Below are positions 10,819 through 19,331 of a stretch of 64,000 nt of DNA, piece after piece (the stretch's first letter is position 1; each line of letters begins with the position of its first letter). The position numbers and the translations under genes were made by a program. This DNA is from Streptomyces sp. NBC_00539. GTDB taxonomy: Bacteria > Actinomycetota > Actinomycetes > Streptomycetales > Streptomycetaceae. The stretch lies in the NCBI RefSeq assembly GCF_036346105.1, contig NZ_CP107811.1, positions 3,910,501-3,974,500 on the forward strand. The letters are read 5' to 3'. A model generated the notes under the pieces. The model made no database searches. It saw only the letters and a program-made list of their open reading frames with translations, and was not told the origin of the DNA.

Positions 10819-11928
10819 ATGGGTCTCACCAGTAATACGGTTCTGGTCCTGGCCATCATCCTCGGTGTGCTGCTCTTCGCGGCCACCGTGTGGTTCTGGC
10901 CGCGGCTCTCGGGCCGCACCTGGCGTGCGTTGCTCGGCCGGATCGGCCTCCTGCTCGTGACCCAGCTGGCGCTCTTCGCGGCGGTCGGCCTGGCGGCGAA
11001 CAAGTCCTTCCTCTTCTACGGTTCTTGGGCCGACCTGTTCGGCCAGCAGACGTCCATGGGCAAGGTCGTCGACCACTCGATGAGCACCAAGGACATCAAG
11101 GTCGTCGACAAGCAGAGCCTGGACGTGCCCGGCGGCGCCAAGCCGCAGGTCGGCGGTCAGATCCTGAAGGTTGCCATAACCGGCCCCAAGTCGCAGATAA
11201 CGAGCCCCGGGTACGTGTGGCTGCCGCCGGAGTACTTCCAGCCGCACTACAAGAACAAGAACTTTCCGGCCTCCATCGTGCTGACGGGCTACCCGGGCAC
11301 GGCCGAGAACCTGATCAAAGGGCTGAACTACCCGATGACGGCCTTCAAGCAGGCCAAAGCGGGCAAGATGCAGCCGATGATCCTCGTGATGCTGCGCCCG
11401 ACGATCGCGCCCCCGCGCGACACGGAGTGCGTGGACATCCCGGGCGGCCCGCAGACCGAGACCTTCTTCGCGCAGGACCTGCCGCAGGCGATCCAGAGCA
11501 CCTTCCGGGTGGGCAAGAAGCCGCAGAACATGGGCTTCATCGGCAACTCCACGGGCGGCTACTGCGCCCTGAAGATCGCCGCGCACTACCCGCAGACCTT
11601 CGGCGCCGGTGTGGGCCTGTCCGCGTACTACCAGGCCGCCGACGACCCGACGACCGGTGACCTGTTCAAGGGCGACGACAGGCTCAAGAAGCGCGCCGAC
11701 GTCCTGCACAGCATCGAGCACAAGAAGCCGGCCGGTACGTCCTTCCTCGTCACGACCAGCGAGAAGGGCGAGGACAACCTCGGCGACACCAAGAAGTTCA
11801 TCAAGCTGGTCAAGGGCTCGGACCGGGTTTCCTCGATCATCCTCGACAGCGGCGGCCACAACTTCAACACCTGGCGCCGCGAGATCGCGCCGATGCTGGT
11901 GTGGCTGAGCGGCCGGATGCAGGCCTGA
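10819..11928 (+). CDS. Membrane-anchored alpha/beta-hydrolase esterase
   Basis: This 369-residue protein has two N-terminal hydrophobic segments (about 6-27 and 42-60). A large domain follows, with the nucleophile elbow GNSTGG (Ser ~244), a preceding FFAQDLPQAIQ segment and a late SGGHNF (His ~347). This matches the esterase-D/mycolyltransferase-like alpha/beta hydrolases seen in actinomycetes. The catalytic domain is predicted to face the outside after the second span. It is divergently arranged with the MprF-like gene, so hydrolysis of an aminoacyl-lipid is a reasonable hypothesis, but the substrate is not shown by the sequence. No clear ribosome binding site precedes ATG 10819. A very strong terminator follows. 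Confidence 0.85.
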   Translation: MGLTSNTVLVLAIILGVLLFAATVWFWPRLSGRTWRALLGRIGLLLVTQLALFAAVGLAANKSFLFYGSWADLFGQQTSMGKVVDHSMSTKDIKVVDKQSLDVPGGAKPQVGGQILKVAITGPKSQITSPGYVWLPPEYFQPHYKNKNFPASIVLTGYPGTAENLIKGLNYPMTAFKQAKAGKMQPMILVMLRPTIAPPRDTECVDIPGGPQTETFFAQDLPQAIQSTFRVGKKPQNMGFIGNSTGGYCALKIAAHYPQTFGAGVGLSAYYQAADDPTTGDLFKGDDRLKKRADVLHSIEHKKPAGTSFLVTTSEKGEDNLGDTKKFIKLVKGSDRVSSIILDSGGHNFNTWRREIAPMLVWLSGRMQA

Positions 11929-11963
11929 CGTGGGCCGCCGGCGGGGTTCCGGCGGGGGGAGCG

Positions 11964-12000
11964 AGGAGGGTGACCGGCCCTGACGGCCGGTCACCCTCCT
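11964..12000. terminator. Bidirectional terminator between convergent genes
   Basis: A perfect 16-bp stem is formed by AGGAGGGTGACCGGCC (11964-11979) and GGCCGGTCACCCTCCT (11985-12000) around the 5-base loop CTGAC, followed by TTTCG. It lies between the esterase stop and the end of the convergent ABC ATPase gene, so it can serve both. Confidence 0.85.
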
Positions 12001-12007
12001 TTCGCGT

Positions 12008-12970
12008 TCACGCCTCCTGGAGCTGGGCCCGGCGCAGCGCCCGGTGCACGGCCCCGGGGGTCAGTACGCCGAGCAGCGCGCCGGAGTCCGGGTCCGTGAC
12101 CCCGATCCGGCCGGAGTCCTCCTGGAGCAGCGCCGCGAGCGCCTCGCGCAGCGTGGCCCCCAGCGGCACGTCGGCGGCCGGGGCGGTGCCGTCGGCCGGA
12201 GACAGGTCGGCCGTGTCCACGGGGGTGACCGCGAGCCGCTTGAGGCCGCGGTCGGCGCCGACGAAGGAGGCCACGTACGCGGTGGCGGGCGCGGCCAGCA
12301 CCACGGCCGGGCGGGCGAACTGCTCGATGGTGCCCGCTCCGTAGACGGCTATGCGGTCGCCGAGCCGGATCGCCTCCTCCAGGTCGTGCGTGACCAGCAG
12401 GATCGTCTTGCGCACGGTGCGCTGGAGCTCCAGGAACTCGTTCTGGAGGTGTTCGCGCACCACCGGGTCCACGGCGCCGAACGGCTCGTCCATCAGCAGA
12501 ACCGGCGGATCGGCGGCGAGCGCGCGGGCCACGCCGACGCGCTGGCGCTGGCCGCCCGACAGCTGCTCCGGGTACCGGTCGCCGAACACCGACGGGTCCA
12601 GTCCGACGAGTTCGAGGAGCTCGGCGGCGCGGGCGCGGGCCTTGGCCTTGGGGGTGCCGATGAGCTGGGGCACGGTGGCCGTGTTCTCCAGCACCGTCTT
12701 GTGCGGGAACAGCCCGACCTGCTGGATGACGTAGCCGATGTGCCGCCGCAGTTCGACGGGGTCGGCGGCGGAGACGTCCTCGCCGTCCAGCAGGATCCGG
12801 CCGGAGGTCGGCTCGATGAGCCGGTTCACCATCTTCATGGTGGTCGTCTTGCCGCAGCCGGAGGGGCCGACCAGCGTGACCAGCTCACCCTCCGCCACCT
12901 CGAAGGACAGGTCCTCGACGGCCGTGGTCCCGTCGGGGTAGCGCTTGGTCACGTGCTCGAATCGGATCAC
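12008..12970 (-). CDS. Glycine betaine/choline-type ABC transporter, ATP-binding subunit with CBS-like tail
   Basis: The 320-residue ATPase has Walker A GPSGCGKT (35-42), a Q-loop, signature LSGGQRQRVGVARAL, Walker B LLMDEPFGAVDP and the H-loop VTHDLEEA. After residue ~230 follows a CBS-like segment (GRIGVTDPDSGALLGVLTPGAVHRAL), characteristic of OpuCA/ProV-type osmoprotectant ATPases. GTG at 12970 was chosen because AGGAAAG lies 8 bases upstream. It is divergent from the permease and binding-protein genes of the same system at 13.1-15.6 kb, an arrangement that suggests a shared control region at 12971-13141. The solute (betaine, choline, carnitine or similar) is not certain. Confidence 0.93.
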   Translation of the reverse strand: MIRFEHVTKRYPDGTTAVEDLSFEVAEGELVTLVGPSGCGKTTTMKMVNRLIEPTSGRILLDGEDVSAADPVELRRHIGYVIQQVGLFPHKTVLENTATVPQLIGTPKAKARARAAELLELVGLDPSVFGDRYPEQLSGGQRQRVGVARALAADPPVLLMDEPFGAVDPVVREHLQNEFLELQRTVRKTILLVTHDLEEAIRLGDRIAVYGAGTIEQFARPAVVLAAPATAYVASFVGADRGLKRLAVTPVDTADLSPADGTAPAADVPLGATLREALAALLQEDSGRIGVTDPDSGALLGVLTPGAVHRALRRAQLQEA

Positions 12971-13141
12971 CCCGCCATCTTTCCTCACTCCGGGGGCATG
13001 GTGTGTGAAGGGTGTGTTGCCCGCGTGCGAAGGATTCCGGCCATTGTCGGTGCCGGGGGTTATGGTCGGTTCCGGCCGCGTCCCCCGCGCGACGGGGCCT
13101 TGATCGAAAACGTATGCGTCCGGTGAGAGGGGGTGGGCAGG

Positions 13142-13867
13142 GTGGACAAGCGGAACTGCCTCGTGGACAACGACTGGTTCTGCTGGGAGTACGTCACCTC
13201 CCGCTCCCAGGAACTCACCGACGCCACCGTCCAGCACGTCTGGATCACCGCCGTCTCGGTGCTGATCGGTCTCGCCGTGTCGGTGCCGCTCGCGCTGCTG
13301 GCCCGCCGGGGCCGCCGCTGGGCCGCTCCCGTCCTCGGTCTGACCACCCTGCTCTACACGATCCCGTCCCTCGCGATGTTCTCGCTGCTGCTGCCGTTCT
13401 TCGGGCTCTCGGCGGCGCTGGTCGTCACCGGGCTGGTGCTGTACTCGCTGACGATCCTGGTCCGCAATGTGATGGCCGGCCTGGCGGCCGTGCCGGATGA
13501 CGTACGGGAAGCGGCGCGCGGGATGGGGTACGGACCGGGCCGCCTGCTGTGGCAGGTGGAACTGCCGCTGGCACTGCCCGCGTTGCTGGCCGGGGTACGG
13601 ATCGCCACCGTGTCGACCGTGGCCCTGACGACCGTCGGCTCCATCGTGGGCAAGGGCGGGCTGGGCAACCTCATCGCCCCCGCCGTGAACAGCTCCTTCA
13701 AGGCGCAGGTGCTCACCGCATCCGTGCTGTGCGTACTGCTCGCGCTGGTGGCGGACCTGCTGCTGCTCGGCTTGCAGCGGCTGCTCACGCCGTGGACCCG
13801 GGCGGGCCGCGCGCGCAAGGCGACGACCCCGGACGTTCCCGTGCCGGTCCCGGCCGAGGGGGTCTGA
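13142..13867 (+). CDS. Glycine betaine/choline-type ABC transporter permease 1
   Basis: This 241-residue integral membrane protein has about five to six spans and the EAA-loop region AARGMGYGPGRLLWQVELPLALPALLAG, which couples to the ATPase. The N-terminus MDKRNCLVDNDWFCWEYV precedes the first span. GTG 13142 has AGAGGGG 9 bases upstream; GTG 13133 is a possible earlier start but lies too close to that signal. It is followed 3 bases later by the second permease. It is of the OpuCB/OpuCD (ProW-like) type. Confidence 0.92.
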   Translation: MDKRNCLVDNDWFCWEYVTSRSQELTDATVQHVWITAVSVLIGLAVSVPLALLARRGRRWAAPVLGLTTLLYTIPSLAMFSLLLPFFGLSAALVVTGLVLYSLTILVRNVMAGLAAVPDDVREAARGMGYGPGRLLWQVELPLALPALLAGVRIATVSTVALTTVGSIVGKGGLGNLIAPAVNSSFKAQVLTASVLCVLLALVADLLLLGLQRLLTPWTRAGRARKATTPDVPVPVPAEGV

Positions 13868-13870
13868 GTC

Positions 13871-14542
13871 ATGGGCGTACTGGGCGGGACGTGGGACTGG
13901 CTGGCGGACGGCGCCAACTGGGCGGGGGAGAACGGCGTCTGGCACCGGCTCGGCGAGCACGTGTACGTCAGCGGGATCGCGCTGGCCATCGCCTGCGCGG
14001 TGGCCCTGCCACTCGGCCTGTGGCTCGGCCACCTCGGCAAGGGCGGCGCCCTCGCGGTGAACGTGTCCAATGCCGGGCGGGCCGTCCCGGTCTTCGCGGT
14101 GCTGGCCCTGTTCATGGTCTCGCCGCTGCGCAGCGCGGGCTATCTGCCGACCGTCATCGCGCTCGTGCTGTTCGCGGTCCCGCCGCTGCTGACCAACGCC
14201 TACGTGGGCGTGCGCGAGGTCGACCGCTCGGTGGTCGAGGCGGCCCGGGGCATGGGCATGTCCGGGGTCCAGCTGTTCCTGCGGGTGGAACTGCCGCTCG
14301 CCCGGGCGCTGGTGATGACGGGCCTGCGCTCGGGCGCCGTCCAGGTCATCGCCACCGCCACGATCGCGGCGATGGTCGGCCAGGGCGGCCTGGGCCGGAT
14401 CATCACCGCCGGTTTCAACACGTACAACACCCCGCAGGTGGTGGCGGGCGCCGTACTCGTGGCCCTGCTGGCCCTGCTGGTGGAGGGGGCGCTGGTGGCG
14501 GCGGACAGGCTGCTGCCGCGCCACCCGTCGGCGGCCCGCTGA
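13871..14542 (+). CDS. Glycine betaine/choline-type ABC transporter permease 2
   Basis: The 223-residue membrane protein has about five spans and its own EAA-loop region (AARGMGMSGVQLFLRVELPLARALVMTG). It is paralogous to the preceding permease, so the transporter probably works as a heterodimeric channel, as in OpuCB/OpuCD systems. Its ATG lies 3 bases after the previous stop, indicating coupled translation. The binding-protein gene follows after 57 bases. Confidence 0.92.
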   Translation: MGVLGGTWDWLADGANWAGENGVWHRLGEHVYVSGIALAIACAVALPLGLWLGHLGKGGALAVNVSNAGRAVPVFAVLALFMVSPLRSAGYLPTVIALVLFAVPPLLTNAYVGVREVDRSVVEAARGMGMSGVQLFLRVELPLARALVMTGLRSGAVQVIATATIAAMVGQGGLGRIITAGFNTYNTPQVVAGAVLVALLALLVEGALVAADRLLPRHPSAAR

Positions 14543-14599
14543 CCGCCCCGCTCGACCCTGATCTCTCCCGTCGGCCCCACTCCTTTGGAGGAGCACCAC

Positions 14600-15580
14600 A
14601 TGAGCAAGTCCCTGCACGTCCTCGGCGCGGCGCTGGGTGTGGCCGCCCTGGCCGCATCGCTCACCGCGTGCGGCGGCGACAGCCTGGAAAAGACGAAGGA
14701 CGGCGGCTCGTCCTCGGCCTCGGACGGCGGCGCCAAGGGCAAGCTGGTGATCGGCGCGGCCGGCTTCACCGAGTCCAACGTACTGGCGGAGCTGTACGCG
14801 CAGGTCCTGCGGGACGCGGGCTACTCGACCTCCGTCACCACGGTCAACAACCGCGAGCTGTACGAGCCGTCGCTGGAGAAGGGCGAGATAGACGTCGTCC
14901 CCGAGTACGCGGCGACCCTGGCGGAGTTCCTGAACGCCAAGGTCAACGGCAAGGACGCGCCGAAGGACAAGCCGGTCGCCTCGAGCGATGCGACGGCGAC
15001 GGTGGCGGCGCTGGAGAAGCTCGCGACGCCGCTCGGGCTGAAGGTCCTGCCGGCGGGTTCGGCGGTCGACCAGAACGCTTTCGCGGTGACGAAGGAATTC
15101 GCCGCGAAGAACAACCTCAAGAGCCTTTCCGATCTCGGTAAGTCGGGGCTCAAGGTGAAGATCGCCGCCGGCGACGAATGCGCCGTGCGCCCCTTCTGCC
15201 AGCCGGGGCTGGAGAAGACATACGGAATTTCGGTCTCCGGTGTCGACCCGAAGGGTGTCGGGACCCCCCAGGCCAAGCAGGCCGTCAAGGACGGCGTGGA
15301 CCAGCTCGTGCTCACCACGACCACCGACGCCACGCTCGACAGCTACGGCCTGGTCCTGCTGGAGGACGACAAGAAGCTGCAGAACGCCGACAACGTCCTG
15401 CCGGTCGTCAACGCCAAGGACGCCGGCTCCGCGGAGGTCGCGGCCGCGCTCGACCGGCTCACCAAGACGCTGACGACGGCCGACCTCGTCGACCTCAACC
15501 GGAAGGTGGACGCGGAGCGCGCGAAGGCCTCCGATGTCGCCGGGGCGTACCTCGAATCCAAGGGTCTGCTCAAGAAGTAG
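14600..15580 (+). CDS. Substrate-binding lipoprotein of the glycine betaine/choline-type ABC transporter
   Basis: The 326-residue protein starts with a lipoprotein signal peptide (MSKSLHVLGAALGVAALAASLTAC, lipobox LTAC with Cys 24), then a Ser/Gly linker and an OpuAC/ProX-type domain (KLVIGAAGFTESNVLAELYAQVL, EIDVVPEYAATLAEFLN). It would capture the solute outside the membrane and deliver it to the two permeases. ATG 14600 has an excellent GGAGGAG (14587-14593) upstream. It is the last gene of the permease operon and is followed by a hairpin. Confidence 0.94.
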   Translation: MSKSLHVLGAALGVAALAASLTACGGDSLEKTKDGGSSSASDGGAKGKLVIGAAGFTESNVLAELYAQVLRDAGYSTSVTTVNNRELYEPSLEKGEIDVVPEYAATLAEFLNAKVNGKDAPKDKPVASSDATATVAALEKLATPLGLKVLPAGSAVDQNAFAVTKEFAAKNNLKSLSDLGKSGLKVKIAAGDECAVRPFCQPGLEKTYGISVSGVDPKGVGTPQAKQAVKDGVDQLVLTTTTDATLDSYGLVLLEDDKKLQNADNVLPVVNAKDAGSAEVAAALDRLTKTLTTADLVDLNRKVDAERAKASDVAGAYLESKGLLKK

Positions 15581-15623
15581 CCGCGTACGAAGATCAGTTA
15601 CGCGGTTGGTGCGGAAATGGCGG

Positions 15624-15657
15624 GTAACCGCCCGGTAAGAGATTGCCGGGCGGCTAC
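15624..15657 (+). terminator. Hairpin after the osmoprotectant ABC operon
   Basis: GTAACCGCCCGGTA (15624-15637) pairs with TGCCGGGCGGCTAC (15644-15657), with one A-C mismatch and one G-U pair, around a short loop. It lies 43 bases after the lipoprotein stop and probably ends this operon. Confidence 0.65.
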
Positions 15658-15692
15658 CCCACACCACGCCTACGCCCTGTAAATTTCAGGCC

Positions 15693-16784
15693 ATGCCCCG
15701 TGGACGCCACCGCAATCCAGAACCTCTGCACCGTCTGCTCACGCCGACGGCCCTCGCCGGTGTTTCCGTGGCCGGTGCCGGCGCGGCCTGGCTGCTCGCG
15801 GAACCGGTGGCGCTGCGCCTGCTCGTGGCCCTCACCGCGGCCGCGGGCGTGGCGGGCGCCGTCGTCATGCGCTCCTGGGACCGCTCGGCCGGGCGCCGGG
15901 TGGCGGAGCTCGCCCGGGAACGGGTCAAGGACGAGTGGAAGACGGAAGAGCGGATAGCAGAGCTCGAATCCGACCTGGACGAAGCCCGCGTGCTGCGCGC
16001 CAAGCTCGACGCGAAGCTGCGGGCCAAGCGCGTCGAACTGGCGGGCCTGCGCGGTGAACACGCCTCGCTGCTGCGCCGGTACGCGACCGCCGAAACGGAG
16101 CGCGCCAGCGCCCTGGAGCGGCGCAGGCTGCTCGCCATCGAGGCTGCTTCGGGGCCGGGCGCGCCCAAGGAACTCCCGGTGGTGTCGCAGGAGCGCACCG
16201 GCAGCGGGGCGCCCACGGCGGTCGGGTACGCCCGCGCGAACGCGGCGATGGCCGCGCTGGTGCGCAAGGCGGAGCAGCGGGCCGCGGCGTCGGGGGCTTC
16301 GGGGGCCGCGGTGACCGCTGCTCCGGGCGACGGGTCCGGCGCGCACGGCCGTGCGACGGGCGGTGGGGCGGACCGTGAGACGGGCGCCGAGGCGGGTGCT
16401 GAGACGGGCGCCGATGCGGGCGCCGGTGCGGGCGCCGGGACCGCGCAGCTTCCGGCCCGGCGGCTCGCGGCGACGGTGGCCCCGTATGCGGCACCCCGGC
16501 GTTCCGCTTCGCGCGTCGAGGGCGGCTTCGACTTCTTCGGCACCAAGAACGCCGCCCAGGCCCGCGCCGTGATCGAGTCCGTGCAGAACGAGGACCTGGC
16601 GGACGTCGTCGGCGCGGAGGCGCTCGCGGTGCACAAGGCGGAGTCGGCCGGACAGGGCGACCCCGAACCGGAGTTCAAGGCGGCGACCGCCGAACAGCGC
16701 GCGGTGGGCCAGGTCATCGACCTGACGGCCCACGACGAGACCGAGCCGGTCGACGTGGCCCGGCTGCGCACCGCGATCTCCTAG
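15693..16784 (+). CDS. Hypothetical membrane protein with coiled coil
   Basis: I do not recognise a named family. The 363-residue protein has two adjacent hydrophobic segments (about 18-36 and 39-59). A strongly charged heptad-like region (about 65-135, rich in E/A/R/L) predicts a coiled coil. A low-complexity Gly/Ala/Asp stretch (about 200-248) and a C-terminal domain with GGFDFFGTKNAAQARAVIESVQNE follow. The topology suggests a short membrane hairpin holding a long cytoplasmic coiled coil, which might organise a complex, but this is inference. TAAATT (15680-15685) ends 7 bases before ATG 15693, so the mRNA is probably leaderless or nearly so. Confidence 0.75.
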   Translation: MPRGRHRNPEPLHRLLTPTALAGVSVAGAGAAWLLAEPVALRLLVALTAAAGVAGAVVMRSWDRSAGRRVAELARERVKDEWKTEERIAELESDLDEARVLRAKLDAKLRAKRVELAGLRGEHASLLRRYATAETERASALERRRLLAIEAASGPGAPKELPVVSQERTGSGAPTAVGYARANAAMAALVRKAEQRAAASGASGAAVTAAPGDGSGAHGRATGGGADRETGAEAGAETGADAGAGAGAGTAQLPARRLAATVAPYAAPRRSASRVEGGFDFFGTKNAAQARAVIESVQNEDLADVVGAEALAVHKAESAGQGDPEPEFKAATAEQRAVGQVIDLTAHDETEPVDVARLRTAIS

Positions 16785-16807
16785 GCACCTTCGCAGGGGG
16801 AGCGCGG

Positions 16808-17023
16808 TCAGAACAGCGGCAGCTGGCCCGGGTGCGGCCCCAGGGTGAAGCCGTCCAGGGTGGGGGCCGAGGCGCCGAGGACCACGCGGGCGCGGGAGCC
16901 GGGGCAGGACACCAGGCCGCCGCGCTCCCGGCCGCCGGGCGGGTCGTGGCGGGCGATCCTTCCGGCCGTCACGGCGCAGTCGCGGCCGCAGGCGGGGCAG
17001 GCCCGTCGGGGGGAGTGGGACAT
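16808..17023 (-). CDS. Small hypothetical protein with CxxC
   Basis: The 71-residue product starts MSHSPRRACPACGRDCAVTAGRI and contains a CPACGRDC cluster that could bind zinc, followed by a Gly/Arg/Pro-rich tail. I know no function. ATG 17023 lies 6 bases after CAGACT on the minus strand, a weak match to the leaderless promoter pattern seen elsewhere here. Its frame is supported by codon bias, but at this length the call is only moderate. Confidence 0.6.
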   Translation of the reverse strand: MSHSPRRACPACGRDCAVTAGRIARHDPPGGRERGGLVSCPGSRARVVLGASAPTLDGFTLGPHPGQLPLF

Positions 17024-17113
17024 GCCCCCAGTCTGCACCCCGCCACCGACAGCCGTACCGCCACGGGCAGCCGTACTGCCACCGGCCGGCCCTGCCCGTC
17101 GCCGGAGCCGGGC

Positions 17114-18010
17114 TCAGGCCGGCCGGGCCGCCGCCCAGGCCTCGTGGGCGCGCAGCACCCGCGACCACAGGGCCGTGCGGTCCGCCGGGGTCAGGTCGCC
17201 CAGGTCCCGCCCGAAGACGGTGGCGACGGCTTCGTAGAACTCCCCCGAGTCCGACAACTCCCGCTTGCTCGTGCCCCCGAGCGGGTCGATGCGGCTCAGG
17301 ACCCGCCCCTGGAGCGCGTCGATGCCCCCGGCGTCACGCCGGTACAGGACGAGCGTGCGCACGAAGGGGGAGTCCTCGTCGGCCGAGAGCCAGGCGTGCA
17401 TGGGGGCGAAGTCGGCCATCACGGCCGGCGCGGAGCGGAAGTTCATCCGGGGCGCCGGGCGGGCGGAGTTGTGCAGGCTCCACCCCCCGGCCCCGCTCCC
17501 GCCCTCCCCCTCCGCAACCCGCGGCTCCAGCCGCTCCAGCCGCTCCAGCCGCTCCAGTGCGTAGGGGAAACCGCCCTGCTCGTACGTGCCTTCGCGCAGC
17601 GGCAGCGGCTCGTGCGGGCCGTCGCCGAGCCCGACGTCCACGAGGTATTCCGCCCCCTCGACGCGCACGGTCAGCGTGAGGTGGTCACCGCTGATCTCCT
17701 GCGAGGCGGGGTCCTTGGCGACGCCGCCGTAGTGGCGCGTCACGTCGTAGCCCAGGGTTTCGAGGAGCGCCGAGAACGCGCCGTTGAGGTGGAAGCAGTA
17801 GCCGCCCGTCCCCGCGGCCAGGCGGCGTACCGACAGCTCCGGGTCGATGCCGGGCGGCCGGCCGAGCTGGATCCCGAGGTTCTCGAACGGCACGCGCTCC
17901 ACGTGGGCCCGGTGCAGGGCGAACAGGCCCTCGGTGGAGGGGGTGCCCGGGTCGGCGACGCGCAGCCGCCGCAGGTAGTCGGCGTACATCGCGGAGGTCC
18001 CAGAGGTCAT
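17114..18010 (-). CDS. Arylamine N-acetyltransferase
   Basis: NATs move acetyl (or other acyl) groups from CoA to aromatic amines or hydrazines through a cysteine. The 298-residue protein shows the catalytic triad in order: Cys 72 in GTGGYCFHLNGAF, His 110 in SGDHLTL and Asp 125 in VDVGLGDGP. PFENLGIQLGRP near residue 41 is also typical. An unusual LERLERLERLE stretch near residue 151 is encoded by a 9-base tandem repeat (17522-17557). ATG 18010 is exactly 6 bases after TAGGGT on the minus strand, so the transcript is probably leaderless. Physiological substrate unknown. Confidence 0.93.
   Translation of the reverse strand: MTSGTSAMYADYLRRLRVADPGTPSTEGLFALHRAHVERVPFENLGIQLGRPPGIDPELSVRRLAAGTGGYCFHLNGAFSALLETLGYDVTRHYGGVAKDPASQEISGDHLTLTVRVEGAEYLVDVGLGDGPHEPLPLREGTYEQGGFPYALERLERLERLEPRVAEGEGGSGAGGWSLHNSARPAPRMNFRSAPAVMADFAPMHAWLSADEDSPFVRTLVLYRRDAGGIDALQGRVLSRIDPLGGTSKRELSDSGEFYEAVATVFGRDLGDLTPADRTALWSRVLRAHEAWAAARPA
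17522..17557. repeat. 9-base tandem repeat inside the acetyltransferase gene
   Basis: Four copies of CCGCTCCAG (the first as CGGCTCCAG) occur back to back. They are in frame and encode repeating Leu-Glu-Arg units in the arylamine N-acetyltransferase. Copy-number changes would keep the frame. Confidence 0.85.
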
Positions 18011-18063
18011 GCGGGCACCCTAGGCCGGGCCCCGGGCTGCTCCGCCCGGTTTTCGTGCCGCAT

Positions 18064-18142
18064 GTCAGGTCCCGGGTACGTCAGGTCGCCGGGTACGTCA
18101 GGCCGCCCGCGCGTCAGACCGTCCGCGGGTCAGGTCGCCCCC
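18064..18142. repeat. Imperfect 16-17 base tandem repeat between the NAT gene and nuoD-like gene
   Basis: Five units beginning GTCAG start at 18064, 18080, 18097, 18113 and 18129, a spacing of 16-17 bases. The first two are nearly identical (GTCAGGTC, then CCGGGTAC). They fill the gap between the stop of the orphan NuoD gene and the start of the NAT gene. Confidence 0.75.
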
Positions 18143-18167
18143 GTGTCTGCGCCCGCTCGACCGAGCG

Positions 18168-19310
18168 CTACTTGTCGATGTCGCCGACCACGAAGAACAG
18201 CGAGCCGAGGATCGCCACCATGTCCGCGACCAGCTGTCCCGGCAGCAGCACCGCGAGCGCCTGGATGTTGTTGAAGGACGCCGACCGCAGTTTCAGCCGG
18301 TAGGGCGTCTTCTCGCCCTTCGAGACGAGGTAGTAGCCGTTGATGCCGAGCGGGTTCTCGGTCCACGCGTACGTGCTCCCCTCGGGCGCCTTGAGGACCT
18401 TCGGCAGGCGCTGGTTGACCGGCCCCGGCGGCAGCTCCGCCATCCGGTCCAGGCAGGCCTCGGCGAGGTCGAGGGCGTTGTGCGTCTGGTCGAGCAGCAC
18501 CTCGAAGCGGGCCAGGCAGTCGCCCTCGGTGCGGGTGACCACCTCGAGGACGTCCTGGAGCTCGCCGTAGGCCAGGTACGGCTCGTCGCGGCGCAGGTCG
18601 AAGTCGACGCCGGAGGCGCGGGCGATCGGGCCGGAGACCCCGTACGCGTGCACGGCCTCCGCCGACAGCACGCCGACCCCGCGCGTGCGGCCGCGGAAGA
18701 TCTCGTTGCCGTGGACCAGCTTGTCGTAGACGTCCATGCGGGTGCGGACGTCGGCGATCGCGGCGCGGGCCCGGCCGAGCCAGCCGGCCGGAAGGTCCTC
18801 CTTGAGGCCGCCGACCCGGTTGAACATGTAGTGCATCCGGCCGCCGGAGATCTCCTCCATGACGGCCTGGAGCTCCTCGCGCTCGCGGAACGCGTGGAAG
18901 ATCGGGGTGATCCCGCCGAGTTCGAGCGGGTACGACCCGAGGAACATCAGGTGGTTCAGTACCCGGTTCAGCTCGGCGAGCAGGGTCCGCATCCACACGG
19001 CCCGCTCCGGGACCTCCATGCCCAGCATCCGCTCGACGGCCATGACCACGCCGAGTTCGTTCGAGAACGCGGACAGCCAGTCGTGCCGGTTGGCCAGCAT
19101 CACGATCTGCCGGTAGTCGCGGGCCTCGAAGAGCTTCTCGGCGCCGCGGTGCATGTACCCGACCACCGGTTCGGCACTGACGATGCGCTCGCCGTCCAGG
19201 ACGAGGCGCAGGCGCAGGACGCCGTGCGTGGAAGGGTGCTGCGGTCCGATGTTGAGCACCATGTCGGTGCTTTCCGCCGCTCCGCCGATGCCGACCGTGG
19301 TCTCCGTCAT
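18168..19310 (-). CDS. nuoD: NADH-quinone oxidoreductase subunit D-like protein (stand-alone)
   Basis: The 380-residue protein is a clear NuoD/49-kDa-type subunit: [15 protein letters not shown] near residue 20, [12 protein letters not shown] (51-62), [26 protein letters not shown], and the C-terminus VVGDIDK. In complex I, NuoD lines the quinone site together with NuoB. No other nuo gene is present in this window, so this is an orphan copy outside the main nuo operon. It may be a second NuoD (nuoD2) that swaps into the complex or serves a hydrogenase-like or regulatory role; the sequence does not decide. GACAAT lies 6 bases before ATG 19310 on the minus strand. A large inverted repeat follows upstream. 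Confidence 0.92.
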   Translation of the reverse strand: MTETTVGIGGAAESTDMVLNIGPQHPSTHGVLRLRLVLDGERIVSAEPVVGYMHRGAEKLFEARDYRQIVMLANRHDWLSAFSNELGVVMAVERMLGMEVPERAVWMRTLLAELNRVLNHLMFLGSYPLELGGITPIFHAFREREELQAVMEEISGGRMHYMFNRVGGLKEDLPAGWLGRARAAIADVRTRMDVYDKLVHGNEIFRGRTRGVGVLSAEAVHAYGVSGPIARASGVDFDLRRDEPYLAYGELQDVLEVVTRTEGDCLARFEVLLDQTHNALDLAEACLDRMAELPPGPVNQRLPKVLKAPEGSTYAWTENPLGINGYYLVSKGEKTPYRLKLRSASFNNIQALAVLLPGQLVADMVAILGSLFFVVGDIDK

Positions 19311-19331
19311 GGCCGCATTGTCTCAGCCTCC

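Noticed and set aside
13142-15667. Long minus-strand frame extending the ABC ATPase far upstream
   Set aside because: Beyond GTG 12970 it is antisense of the permease and binding-protein genes; Walker motifs and the family start lie only in the last 320 codons.
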